DNA of 64,000 nucleotides, taken from Micropterus salmoides. Lineage: Eukaryota; Chordata; Actinopteri; Centrarchiformes; Centrarchidae. Both the position numbers and the translations under genes were made by a program. The first letter of the stretch is position 1. Each line of letters opens with the position of its first letter. Of the stretch, positions 24,363 to 36,202 are shown in pieces. The stretch spans positions 9,478,041 through 9,542,040 of the forward strand of contig NW_024040041.1 of assembly GCF_014851395.1 (NCBI RefSeq). Reading direction: 5' to 3'. The notes beneath the pieces are model-generated. The model ran no database searches and was not told where the DNA came from. It saw nothing but the letters and a program-made list of their open reading frames with translations.

Positions 24363-25492
24363 CATTTAAACAAAACCCCAAACTGACAGACTCTGCTTTC
24401 AGACTGCGCTCCCTTCCTAAACCAACTCGACACTCTCTCTGCATAAACCTGTTTTCCTTTTTGTAATCACATTTTACTTTCTTTGATTGGTATTGATTGT
24501 TTTACTTGGATTATGCTCATGCTCAGTCAGTGTAATGCTTTGCTTTAACTGAGTCATGTGTTTAGGTCTAGTCTGCTGTATGTGGCTGCTTTAAAACAAA
24601 CCCGCAACTGTTTCTCACAAAGTTTTTAACCAACACTGCTATGAAGGAAGAAAACTACATCAAATATGTGCATATTTGCTCATTTGGGGTGCTTGATTTT
24701 GGTTTTCCCCTAGGACACAAAGACAGTTTAAATCCATTATCTGTTGCGTTTACCTTCACCTCTGCATGCTCTGACAACATTTGACACAATGCTTGCAAAA
24801 TCCAGCCAATCAATAGAGAAAGGCCATAAGCATTAAGTAGACTCATCTTAGTTTGCAAAGCAAAGCTATACTTAATCAACTTTTGTGGTGTCTATTTTGT
24901 GATGAGCAAATAACACTTATTATTTCTTTTCCACTTTTTGATTTGCACAGAGAATTCTTTTTTTGATAGTACTGTTTTCCTGTCTTTGGCCCATCTTGTG
25001 GAAAGAACATTTACTGTAACATCAGAGTTGTGTATTATCTGCCATATGTGCCTATTTTGCAGTTCTAACGTTTAAATTTTAGTGAGTTTGGATGAATTTG
25101 TTTTTCACATCTGTTACACATCAGTCATTGTCTGCAGTTGTCTGAGATCCAGATCAGCTACATTATAACCTTAAATTCTTAATATATTCATAGCATTTTC
25201 AATAGGGTTTAAGTTAAGTTTTTACAAATATTTTCTTTAACGTGTGATTTAAGTTTATATTTCAGGCGCTCGGAGCAGTGTCTGTCTCAAACATGTTCAG
25301 CTTGTTTCTAGTCTTCAGACAATGCATGTCAGCCACGCTCAATACTTCCCCCTGCCCACAAGCCTTTCACATTCCACTGCACTAATCTCCAATATGATTG
25401 CTTTGTAAATACCAATGATGGCAGTTCTGTTATGAACATTTCACTTGTGCAATGTGCAAGAGCATAACACTGGTAAAATATTCCAAATGGGT

Positions 25493-25498
25493 AATAAA
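25493..25498 (+). terminator. gga1 poly(A) signal
   Basis: AATAAA followed by a T-rich run, about 1.13 kb after the stop codon. This predicts a 3'UTR of 24363 to about 25515. No exon-like frame was seen in the UTR. Confidence 0.7.
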
Positions 25499-25544
25499 GT
25501 TTTTTTTTCTTCTTGGTGACCATAAGGCATGTTTGTGTTGTATT

Positions 25545-25628
25545 TGGTGTGCGACCTCTGACATATATAGTTATTGTAAGTCACTTTGGATAAAAGCATT
25601 AGCTAAATGAATAAATGTAATGTAAATA
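25545..25628 (+). repeat. SINE/LINE tail fragment
   Basis: It contains GTAAGTCACTTTGGATAAAA followed by GCATTAGCTAAATGAATAAA, a tail shared by many teleost retroposons. It lies in the short gap between the converging gga1 and ddx17 3' ends. Confidence 0.65.
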
Positions 25629-25739
25629 ACTTTCTACTCCCACCACATGAACACTGCACAATACAATAGCTAAAGCTACTATCCATCTCCAATTTTAGTG
25701 TCAAGGATTTGAGGAGGACACAGTGATACATGGAAGAGC

Positions 25740-25745
25740 TTTATT
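25740..25745 (-). terminator. ddx17 poly(A) signal
   Basis: TTTATT on + (AATAAA on minus), about 870 bp after the ddx17 stop. This predicts a 3'UTR of about 25720-26613. The UTR region includes a GT-rich stretch at 26552-26592. Confidence 0.6.
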
Positions 25746-26613
25746 AAACAAACTGTAAAAAGACTATATAACAGGAAAATCTCAATCCTCGCTGTTGCAA
25801 AGACTTGACCACACGTGATCAATTGAATAAGGTCATCTATGGTGAGTCTCAGGAGATTTGTCAGTGACCACAAACTTGTAAATGTGGGGGGGAAAGCTCC
25901 TTTACATGCTTGCTGTTGTGACAAAGTCCTTGCAGAGTTGCCTCTGAAAGGCCTAAATTAACATCTACAGTATACATCTATGTAATAAAATCAAAAAAGA
26001 TTTCAGAGAATGTTTGAAAGAAGAGGGGGAATCGCTTTTGTAGAAACACGTAATTCTCAAGATACACCAGGATCTCCATGTTTTTCTTTAATCAACTCAA
26101 ATGGATCTTGTGGCTTACAAAGTACAAAAACACAAAATGAAAGATAGTGAACCTAAAACAAAACTATCTTTCATACAAGAATGAACTAAATCACCTACCT
26201 TTGATACACCTAAAGGGAAAAGCAGATACTATGGAAACCTTCTGTAGCAGCTCACTTAAAGAGAATTTTGACAAACTTCAAAAGACACTCAAACTAAATA
26301 TTAATATAATTTTTTTTTTTAGGAAAAAGTTCAAACAAAAAGGGTTGCCTACTTCATAAACAAACTGAGAAGCAGTCTAAATGTTTTGATGTTGAAAAAA
26401 TTAATTGAAAAGCACGATGCACTGATGTGTTGCAACCCAAACAAGTTGATAACTAGCATGTTGATGTTACAGTGGTCGACTGCCAAAAAGAAAACCCTCA
26501 CAAAGATCAAGATTTCTTACAGATGTTGAGACTGTCTGTGTGACAGGGCATGGTGTGTGTTGTGCTGTGTGTGTGTGTGTGAGTGTGTGTGAGAGACTGA
26601 TGCTTAGATCACA

Positions 26614-29600
26614 TTACTTTCTGCCCGATGGAGGCGGTGGAGGAGCAAACTGGAACGGCGAGTGCCCCATCAGGCCCATCATAGGGGGCTGGGGAAGGTT
26701 GAACTGCTGGGCCATTAGAGGCTGGGGGCCCGACGGAGGAGGTGGGGCCTGCCCCACTCCAACGCCCCCCGACCCAGAGCTGGCCCTGGAGCTGCTGTAC
26801 TGATTGTTGCTGCTGCTGTTGTTGTTATTCTGGTACTGGTCGTATGAGTTGGAGCTGGAGCCATAGCTGCGTCCTCCGTCCCTGCTGCTGCGATCTCTGT
26901 AAGAGGAGGAAGATGAGGAGGAGCGTTCCCCGTCCCGGCTGCTCCCTCCACGGCTCTCACGTCCATAGCTGCTGCTGCTGCCGCGGCTGTCCTTGGTGCT
27001 GCCACCCACAGAACGCATTCTCCTGTCACACTCGTCCTGGTACATCAGGTTTGGATTGTTAGAAGTGGAGCTGCCACGGAAACGAGGACGGCCACCTGGA
27101 AATAAAGGATAGAGGAGGAGAGAGGACAAACTGCCATCAATCTGCTATGTTGGCCCATCAGACTAGAAACTATGTTAATGGGATAAAGCACTAAAGCTTC
27201 TTAATCATAGTCATGTACACTTCATGTTAAACTGTTTTGTCCCATTTTTCACAATACGCTAATACTAGAGACATCAGAGCAGGCAGATATTTCCCCAAAC
27301 TAGAAAATCTCTTTACCAACTCAAAACAGATTCCTCAGCAGCGAAATTATTTAGCTACCATATAAAGTTTATAGTTATCTAATACAGCAATAAGTGTCCC
27401 TCACCACCTCCACCACCACCACGTCCATTATCAACAAGCTGGAGCAGTTTGGGATTGATGGCCTGCCGGGCCTCCTCCAGCACCCGGATGAGCTCGCGGG
27501 CCTGGCGGATGTTCCCCGGAGTGAAAAAGGTGTAGGCGGTGCCTTTGTTGGTGCTGCGGGCTGTGCGGCCGATCCGATGGATGTAGTCCTCCGATGAGTT
27601 GGGATAGTCATAATTGATGACAAACTTGACATCCTCAACATCTTGACATTTGATGCAGCAGTTGGATTGAGAGGAGGTGGTGCGATGGGATCAGTTGCAG
27701 GGATGGAAAAGACAAACACGAAAGTCAGAACAAAACTGACACTCGTGGTGAAATGAATTAATCAATTCACTATTTTAAGTTTTGTGCTTTTCGAACTGGG
27801 AACATTCAGACAGACAATACCTGCAAGACATCATCCTCTGAAAGAATCACTTACCTGTTAGGATCAACTATTTGTACAATACACAATTAGAACATGAATT
27901 CACTTACCATGCCAATTACAAAACAGGCCTCAGTTATTTAGCAATAAAGTGCTTGCACACGTGCAAATAAGTTACGTGCAGCCAGAGCTACAGAATTATG
28001 TGATGAAAAAAGTTAGTGGTTTGCTGAATAATCTGGAAAATAAGTGAAATTTAAAAAAAAAGAAAAAAGAAAAAAAAAAAGGGGGGGGGGGGGGGGGGCT
28101 TTTAAGAGGCAAGTGACCACCAGGTGATCACTGAGTAAAAGACAGATTCAGCGGTCTAAAAGGATTGCTGACTAATGGTTTAAGAATTTCTTTCAGGGGA
28201 AAAAATTAAGTTCAAAAACAAATTAGAGGTCTGTTTCTCATTACAAGTGACAAAGGGCTCAGAAAACACTGCTGATCAGAGGAAAACAAGTCTTGTTTTG
28301 GAAGCATAATGATGAAGACTGGTGGACAAGAAAATAGGGAGGGGAGCGGAGGAAAGGGGAGGGGGTGGTTGGGGTACAGTACTTACCCTGTATCAGAGAT
28401 TTAGTGATGGCTTACAAAGTGACCCCTCTGTTGCCCTACCCATCACCAGTCCTGGGAGGTCTGCAGGGGTAGGAGGAGAGCGCAGAGGACAAAAGCAGTC
28501 CCTTCTCCCACCTCGCCACTCCTCCACAACACTCCCAAAGCTGGAAACAGTCTGAGCCAGAGCTCCAGCTGGACTGCGCTGGGATGCAGTCCTGCTCTAG
28601 TTCTATCTGCGCCTCTTCGTGTCATCCAGCCTTTTTTGACCTGGAGACATTACTGCTTTGTTTATGCGATTTCTAGAACAAGGTGATGGGTGGAGAGGCC
28701 TCTACTGGATCCTTTCATGTACACTTCAAGGATCTTAAGTCCCTACTCTACCATTTCTTACATTAGTGGGTGGCAGTGACAAGTATCTTAATGTGGTGAA
28801 GTGGTAGATTTTCTTAAGGGCTTTGATGGTCTTTGATTGACGCGGCTTGTTCCAAATGCCTCCCAGGTCACTTGCAAAGACAGTGACATCAACGAGCCCA
28901 ACTTTTCAAGTTTAGTAACAAGAAACAGACACTAAAGAGAAGACGTGGATGCTTTCTGTCAGAGGGATCTGAGAGTGGGTTCTGCCAGGGACTTTGAGTC
29001 CTGACAGTTTGTACTAGTCCTTATGGAGTGATTTAGCAAGTCATCAGGAGCTGGTGAGGTATTTACAGACTGGACTGGTGGTCAAGTATGATGTACACAA
29101 AGACAAAATGGCATTTGAGGGGCGGGGATAAAAGCAGAACACACAGTAGATTTGGGGATAGGCAAAGGGACAAAAAGGACAGGGGTCAGAAATGGTTTAA
29201 AGAAAACACCAAGAAGATAACAGGAGACTGGGATAATAGGTTGAAGGCAGGAGGGTAGTGGAAAGAGCTAGAGAAAAGAGATGAATGAGAGAAAGAAGGA
29301 AACATTTAAGAAATGAGCAAAAGAAGGAGAGAAGTGATGACCAGGACAGAAAGTGACAGATGATGTGTGAGAGCAGCAGAGAGATCGAGTTAAAGAAAAG
29401 ACAGTGAAAGGGGGGGAAATCGAGAGGTGGCTCCTCCAGGCCAGGACTCCTGCCAGCCAGGACCAGACATGACGTCCGCAGAGGGAGAGGCCGGCCGGCA
29501 CAGCCAGTGGTGGGGGGTGTCAGGGGCTGGCATCAGGGGGCAGTTCAGAGGGGAGCCTCCAGTATAGCCGTCCATGCCCGGCTTTGGCCGCTTTCCACCC

Positions 29601-32600
29601 TCACTTCCTGGCAGTTGTCTCTTTCTCTGTCTTCTTGTAATGCACCACTGTATCTCAGCATAATCTATCAAAGTGTATTATCTGCAGGAGCAATTTAGGT
29701 GAAAATTTGATTTCCAAAGTTTGTAATTGGGAATGGAAATGTATCTTCTCAAGGACTGTGCAGGAAAGTTGTCTTAATCCATGTCCCATCACAATAAATA
29801 CACAGATGTTGAAAACTTTGTCAAAACGTCTCTGACTGTCTGATTTAATTTGATCAGCAAATGCTGTGGTGCATCACTGTGATGATGGCATGGCCGAGGG
29901 GAGCCCACCCTCGTCCATACCCCCCTCTTCGCCCTCTAACCTGACAGCCGCCCCCGACCCTACGATCAAATTTGGAAGCCCAGCAGCACCCCGCGCTCGC
30001 CCCCCCCCCAACCTGTCGTCCAGGCAGCCAGTGTCCTGGAAGGGGGGAGCATTTTGTTTGTGGGCTCTGTTCTAGGTTTTCAGCGGTGATGGCTGTGTCT
30101 GGGACTGATTAATCAGGCCGTCTCTCTCCCCAAGTCAGCTTTCGATTTGTCATGCCTAGGTCCGGCTGCAGGCTCCAGAGGGCCTGTGTGCTTCTAGTTG
30201 CCGGAGAAGAGACTTGGAAACAACAAACAAAAACAAAATGAAAAGAAAACAAATGAACATAGAATTAGGTTAAAGGTTGATTGCCATCCTGTAAGGGGCT
30301 GCTTCACTAGCCTCACCCCTTACATCTTCATACTTTATTCAACATCATTCTTATGTTCAGTGTTTTTAATAGAGCAAAGTGGATAAAATCTCCACATGAA
30401 ACCCAGCTTCAAATATGATATACTTCTTAGATACACATTTTATCTGAGAAGCATCACGTGGTTTTTGAGACAAAAGCAAATCTGTACGTCTTCGGTTGAC
30501 TTTTGATCCTAAATCTACTGTAAATAAACATGCAGTGAACAGTCTGAGCAATATATAGAATGTCCATTGTTATTATTACTGGACATCTTGTGTGTGGTTA
30601 CACTGAAGAAATGATTTGCTTTGCACTTGAGCACACAGGACATACCCAGACCACGCGAGGCCACGTCAGTAGCGATGAGGATGGGAGCTTTGCCGCTACG
30701 GAACTCTGCAACACGAGACAAAGAATAGATGATTAAGAGCTGGACATCATCTACAAAAGATACAACATCAAAGAAAAGGGAACAATACTACAATACAAGT
30801 CACTATGTTTTATTACTGTACCTGATAACACCCAGTCTCTCTCTGGCTGGCTCTTGTCGCCGTGAATACACATCGCCGGCCACCTAGAAGAGAGACAAGC
30901 AACCTGTTATATAAATGACTATGTAGATTTAACCAGTTAACATCACTATGGCTTTAAGTTTTTTTAATGATCCACTATTAATCCCCGGGAAAAAAAGCAC
31001 TCCTTCCCATTCCTAAAGACCTCTGGGTAAGCCACAGGACTAACGTGGCCATGAGATCTTGCATCATAAAATTTGCACAGACCAAACTGTATAGAATCCT
31101 AATAAATCACTACTGCTGGGATAAGTTCATTATGCTTGAAAGTCTTCTTTTTGAGGGTGTGCAGGGGTGTAATCATAACAGCGACATGAACCCACCCATC
31201 ACGTCTCATCCTGCGCGTGAGATCGTCACATCGTTTCTTGGTCTCCACGAAAATGATGGTCTTGTTCTCTTTCTCTGCCATTATCTCTTCCATCAGCTGG
31301 AGCAACCTGAGGAAACAAAATGGCTGTATATTCATCTCACTTATTGCTTCACAAAATAAAGGCCATCATCATAAATTAAGGATTAAAAGGTGCGGGAAAG
31401 AGATCCAGTAAAAAGGAATCCTACAAAGGGCCCTAACCAATACAAACAAACTGCAATAAACCAAAGAGGGAAAAGAAAGATCTGCTGTGTGACCAGCCTC
31501 TTACTTGTTGTCCTTCTCACTCTCCATACAGACATCGACTATCTGAAGGATATTGTGGTTGGCACTAAGTTCCAGTGCTCCAACGTTGATTTGGACATAG
31601 TCTTTCAGAAAGTCCTCTGCCAACTGGCGAACCTCTTTAGGCCAGGTAGCGCTCCACATCAGGGTCTGTCTGTCAGGCTGGGAAAAGAACACACCAGATA
31701 AGCAAAAACTAGTAATGACAGGTACTAAAATGACTGCTTCAGTTAACAAAAACATAATGCATAAGCCATCAAAGCAGGACTTTTCTCTGCTGCTAAGAGA
31801 CAATTATTAATATATTATAATTTACTTTCTACAAAAACAAATATATTATATTGTACCCTGATCTGGTCCACAATCTTGCGAATCTGTGGTTCAAAACCCA
31901 TATCCAGCATGCGGTCAGCTTCATCCAGAACCAAGTATGTGCAGCGTCGCAGGTTGGTCTTACCAGCCTCAAGGAAGTCAATCAGACGACCCGGAGTGGC
32001 AATGCAGATCTCAACACCTAGGAGAGACAAACTTAGTATGTTTCATTGTGTTGTATAATGAAACTATAACTAACCAATAATTACATACTACCAATAATTA
32101 CATACTAATCCAATGTGGATTTCAATGAAAACAATTGTTCAGCTGATTTGGACAACTACAAAAAAGATTTGAGACAAAACAGTGCTAATCCAAACAGTAA
32201 ATAGTCCTCACCTCTCTCCAAGTCTCGGATTTGGGGTCCCTTGGGAGCGCCCCCATACACACAAGTGCTTTTAATGCGGGATGACTTTCCATAGTCATAC
32301 GCCACCTGCTGGACCTGCTGCGCCAGTTCTCTTGTGGGGGCTAAAACCAAGCACTGCAGAGCACACATACAATGCCATAACTATCTAATGTTTAGTCTAT
32401 TAGACACTTTAATGTTGTGTTAAGATATTTCAATATAATTCTTGTAAACTCTGACATCCCAAAGCAAAGACTACTCAGTGATAAGTATTATTCTTTTCCC
32501 TTCACATACAATGGGTCCATCGCCACGCTCCAAGTAGGGCTGATGATTGATGTGTACAATGGCAGGCAGGAGATACTGAAGAAAGAAAAGGAGGGGAGAG

Positions 32601-33522
32601 TCAGTGGATTAAGCTGCTGTGTAATTCACTAGTGTGTTATGTATTCGTCTTTGCAAGTACAGGGGTAGAGGGATGTGCGTCTCACCGATAAAGTCTTCCC
32701 AGAGCCAGTCTGAGCAATGCCCACCAAGTCTCTTCCGCTGAGGGCCAGAGGAAAACCTTGTGCCTGAATGGCTGTGGGCTCCTTAAAGTTCTGCTGCATC
32801 AGTACATCCAAAACATATTCTAGATGGAGAGGAAGAACAAATTATCTGGTTATTTCTGTAACAACAAATTGTGTAGTACCACAGTTTTTCATGTGTAGAT
32901 ATCCATGTGCTTACGGGGAAACTTGGCCTGATGGAAGTTGGTGACAGGCTTTGGGCAGCCTGAACCGCGAACCGTGATTTCTTTCTTACTGCGATACTCC
33001 TCAACATCATACTGAAAGCACAAGAAAGCAGCCGACTGTGTGAAACCAACACAGACTACACAGCATACACTGATGTTCATAGTCTGGTTAAAACTCTTTT
33101 TTCATGCCTCAAAGGTATAAATTAGGTGGTTTCCTGTGATATTTCAGGAATACCTGGCTCATTCGCTGCACTTCTGGATGTTCACTGTAAAAGTTCTTCT
33201 CAAACTTGGGAAGCTCATCCAGGTCCCATTTCTTTTTTCGTAAACGGTCCCCAGGGTTCCCAAACTTCCTACCCGGCGGCGGGCCGCCTCTGCTGGACCC
33301 GAAACGAGGGCTTCTGCAACATGACATGAGATGTACATTGTGTATGTAGCTTTACGACACCTTCCTGAGCTAAAACATTAATGCTATCGCTGTTAATGCA
33401 ACAAACGCATCAACGGTTTGCTCTAGCATTAGCTCGCATGCTATTTGACAGCGTTAGCTTTTAGCTGCTTACCCTCTGTCACGGCCTCGGTCTCGATCTC
33501 TGTCTCCGTACGAACCTCTCAT
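26614..33522 (-). CDS. ddx17: DEAD-box RNA helicase DDX17 (p72)
   Basis: Thirteen coding exons: 33473-33522, 33154-33313, 32915-33011, 32686-32819, 32510-32575, 32212-32353, 31857-32017, 31505-31677, 31196-31306, 30822-30883, 30646-30705, 27405-27641 and 26614-27095. Frame is continuous, 644 aa, close to the human p72 form. Helicase motifs: AQTGSGKT (about 138-145), PTREL, DEAD (248-251), SAT (279-281), IIFVET, TDVASRGL and HRIGRTAR (427-434). The C-terminus is Gly/Ser/Arg-rich and ends QFAPPPPPSGRK, as in DDX17 and unlike DDX5. The nuclear family protein acts in splicing, microRNA processing and transcription co-activation. A longer form from an upstream non-AUG start, known in mammals, was not sought. 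Intron 11 (27642-30645) is the longest by far; the exon 12 acceptor (TGTCAAG) has a weak tract. Confidence 0.97.
28046..28098. repeat. Poly(A)/poly(G) homopolymer block
   Basis: An A-rich run with occasional G (to 28080) is followed by 18 G in a row (28081-28098) in ddx17 intron 11. On the transcribed strand it is a C-run followed by a T-run. Confidence 0.95.
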
Positions 33523-34046
33523 TTTGAGGACACGCGCCTTTCTACGAGGGGTGAAATAGTTATTTAGTGTGTCTTTTAGATCAGTTTTTCTCGGAGAGCT
33601 TACCTAGCTTTAGCTTATCGTTACGGGTGCAGGCCTTGCTTGCTTGAAAACCCACCGTAGATTTAACGTTATCCGAAGCGCCCTATATTTCGGCCAAATA
33701 ACTAACTAACGCTCACTGGATGAAGAAAATGTCGCTTATTGAATAGTCAAATATCAAAACAAGCAGTGTTTTTGGTGTAACAACTTTAAACTTAAGTTCA
33801 ATTTATACAACTGCGCGTAGGAAACGGTACTGCTATGTTGTTATTGTTGTTGTTGTTGAGCGGAAGTTACTGTGATTGGCTGGTTGCATGGGAAGCCCCA
33901 CCCGCACAGAAGATTGACATCATCGGTCCTTTTTTTGTATCTGAGCTGCACTATTTCTCTCTTTTAAAGTAAAAATGAAATTAAATTGCATTTTTTGTCT
34001 GCTACAGCATAATATCTGCGCTGTCCCGAAACCGAAAAGGGAGAAA
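33523..34046 (-). promoter_or_regulatory. ddx17 5' flank
   Basis: Sequence upstream of the ddx17 start codon, without another exon in view. It should contain the ddx17 5'UTR and promoter. No core motif could be assigned with confidence. Placed by position only. Confidence 0.4.
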
Positions 34047-34048
34047 TA

Positions 34049-35678
34049 CAGTCCCCTCCAAAAGTATTTGAACGGTAAGGCAAATTACTTTGTTTTGTTG
34101 TTCACTGAATACATTTGGGTTTAAGATCAAAAGATGAGACAAGAGTTCAGAATTTCAGCTCTCATTTCCTGGTATTCACATCTAGATGTGTTAAACAACT
34201 CAGGACCTACCACCCTTTGTTTGAACCCACCCATTTTTCAAGTGAGCAAAACTATTGGAACATGTGACTGACAGATGTTTCTTGTTGCCCAGATGTTGCC
34301 TTTTAGGTTGATTGTCCAAACATTAAATAGCTCTGCATGACTAATCTAAGTTTTTATCCTTGGTTCAAACCTATAAAGACTGCATTTCCTGTTAAAGAGG
34401 ATAAACCAACATGAAGACCAGAGAGCTGTCTATGGGAGAAAAGCAAGCCACTGTCAAGCTGAGAAAAGAAGGAAAATCAACCAGAGCCATTGGACAAACA
34501 TTGGGCATAGCAAGCACAACAATTTGGAAAGTCCTGAAAAAGAAAGAAACTACTGGTGTACTGAGCAACAGACGTCGAACAGGTCAGCCAAGGAAAACAA
34601 CAGTAGTTGATGACAGAAATATGGTGAGAGCTGTGAAGAAACCCCCCAAAACATCAGTAAGTGACATCACCAACAACCTCCACAGTGCAGGGGTGAAGGT
34701 ATCACAATCCACTGTTGGAAGAAGACTCAGAGAGCAGAAACATAGAGGCCACTCCACAAGATGCAAACCACTCATCAGCAGGAAGAATCAGAAGGATGGA
34801 TTAAAATTTGCACAGAAGTGAGAGATGAGCCGCAAAAGTTCTGGAGCACAATCTGATGGACTGATGAGACCGAGATTAATCTCTAGCAAAGTGATGGAAA
34901 GGCCAGAGTGTGGAGAAAGAAAGGAACTGCTTATGAAGCATACAAGCTCATCTGTGAAGCGTGGTGGAGGTAATGTCATGGCTTGGGCGTGCATGGCTGC
35001 TTCTCGAACTGGCTCATTAATATTTATTGATGATGTAACTGATGATGGTAGCAGCAGAATGAATTCAGAAGTGGACAGAAACATTTTGTCTGCCAATTTA
35101 CGGAGAAATGCATTGAAACTAATCGGGAGGAAGTTTATCATGCAGCAGGACAATGAGCCAAAGCACACTGCCAACAAAACAAAGGACTTCATCAGGGGAA
35201 AAAGTGGAAGGTTTTAGACTGGCCAAGTCAATCACATGACCTTAACCCAATTGAGCATGCATTTCACCTGCTTAAGAGGAGACTGGAGGGAGAAACACCC
35301 CTAAACAAACAAGAACTGAAAGAAGCTGCGGTAAAAGCCTGGAATAGCATCACAAATGAAGAATGCAACAGTTTGGTGATGTCGATGGGTTGCAGGCTTG
35401 AGCCAATTATTGCAAGCAAGGGTTACGCCACAAAATATTAAATGTTATTTACTTTAAGATTATTTGTTCCTTTACTTTTGCTCACCTAAGAGTGCTGTGG
35501 TCTAATACAAACGGTGGTATGTCCTAAGTTGTTTAACACATCTAGATGTGAATACCAGGAAATGAGAGCTGAAATTCTGAACTCTTGTCTCATCTTTTGA
35601 TATTAAACCCACGTCTTCAGTGAACAACAAAAACAAAAGGAATTTGCCTTACTGTTCCAAAACGTTTGGGGGGTACTG
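34049..35678 (+). mobile_element. Tc1/mariner element with long inverted repeats
   Basis: The left end CAGTCCCCTCCAAAAGTATT is inverted at 35650-35678, with TA on each outer side. Inverted similarity extends about 190-200 bp inward: CATCTAGATGTGTTAAACAA near 34181-34200 is mirrored near 35530-35548. Length is about 1.63 kb. It lies upstream of ddx17, on the opposite strand. Confidence 0.92.
34411..35441 (+). pseudogene. Tc1-type transposase, frameshifted
   Basis: Codons from 34411 to 34821 encode the DNA-binding half (helix-turn-helix with IGQTLGIASTTIWKVLKK) and end at a premature stop. The catalytic part continues in other frames: TDETEIN near 34857, QQDNEPKHTA near 35143, and NPIEHAFHLLKRRLEGE near 35248, ending at a stop at 35439-35441. 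D, D and E regions are all visible, but the reading frame is broken at least twice. Confidence 0.88.
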
Positions 35679-36196
35679 TATATATATTTTTAGTTTCATG
35701 ATGGCTCCCACAAGTTCTGCATTAAGAAAGGGTAGAAAGCAATCCTTTGTAACTATACCACAATGTAAAAGTTCTCCATTACAAGTAGAGTCTTGCATTC
35801 AAACTGTTACTCAAATAAAAGTATATAACTATAAACAGAAAAATGTACTTAAAATACAAATAGGTAAATGGCCCATTATATTTATTTGGATTATTACGAT
35901 TGTGGATCCATTAACATGCAAGTAGCATTTTAATGTTGTAGCTGGTGAAAGTGAATTATAGGTTTACAAAATCTTAGCCTACTAGGTAACTGGCAGCTGT
36001 AAATATAAGTGCGCTACTTGAGTAAATGCAGTTACTTTCTAACAGGGTTTTGTTGCTTGGGTGCTATTTTGAGAATGTATTTCATAAAAGCAGAATCATT
36101 GTACAATGTTAATACATATTGTTGTGACGATGCTGGTGACATCAACTCGCTGACTTGAACAAAAACCCAGCAGAAAAGTATTTTCTGCATTTGTCT
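35679..36196. other. Gap between Tc1 element and tmem184b 3' end
   Basis: A/T-rich sequence with no recognised exon, RNA gene or further repeat. Confidence 0.5.
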
Positions 36197-36202
36197 TTTA
36201 TT
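36197..36202 (-). terminator. tmem184b poly(A) signal
   Basis: TTTATT on + (AATAAA on minus), about 2.26 kb after the stop codon. The intervening 36203-38460 is gene-free and best read as a long 3'UTR. Other AATAAA sites inside it could be used instead. Confidence 0.5.

Noticed and set aside
26742..27062. Forward open frames opposite the ddx17 C-terminal exon
   Set aside because: They are Cys/Ser-rich shadows of the Gly/Ser/Arg-rich coding exon on the minus strand.
29390..29671. 93-codon minus frame within ddx17 intron 11
   Set aside because: No domain and no in-phase splice sites linking it to the helicase frame; considered only as possible intronic regulatory sequence.
31045..31701. Forward open frames of 100 codons and more between ddx17 exons
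   Set aside because: They overlap real minus-strand exons or plain introns and have no recognisable motif.
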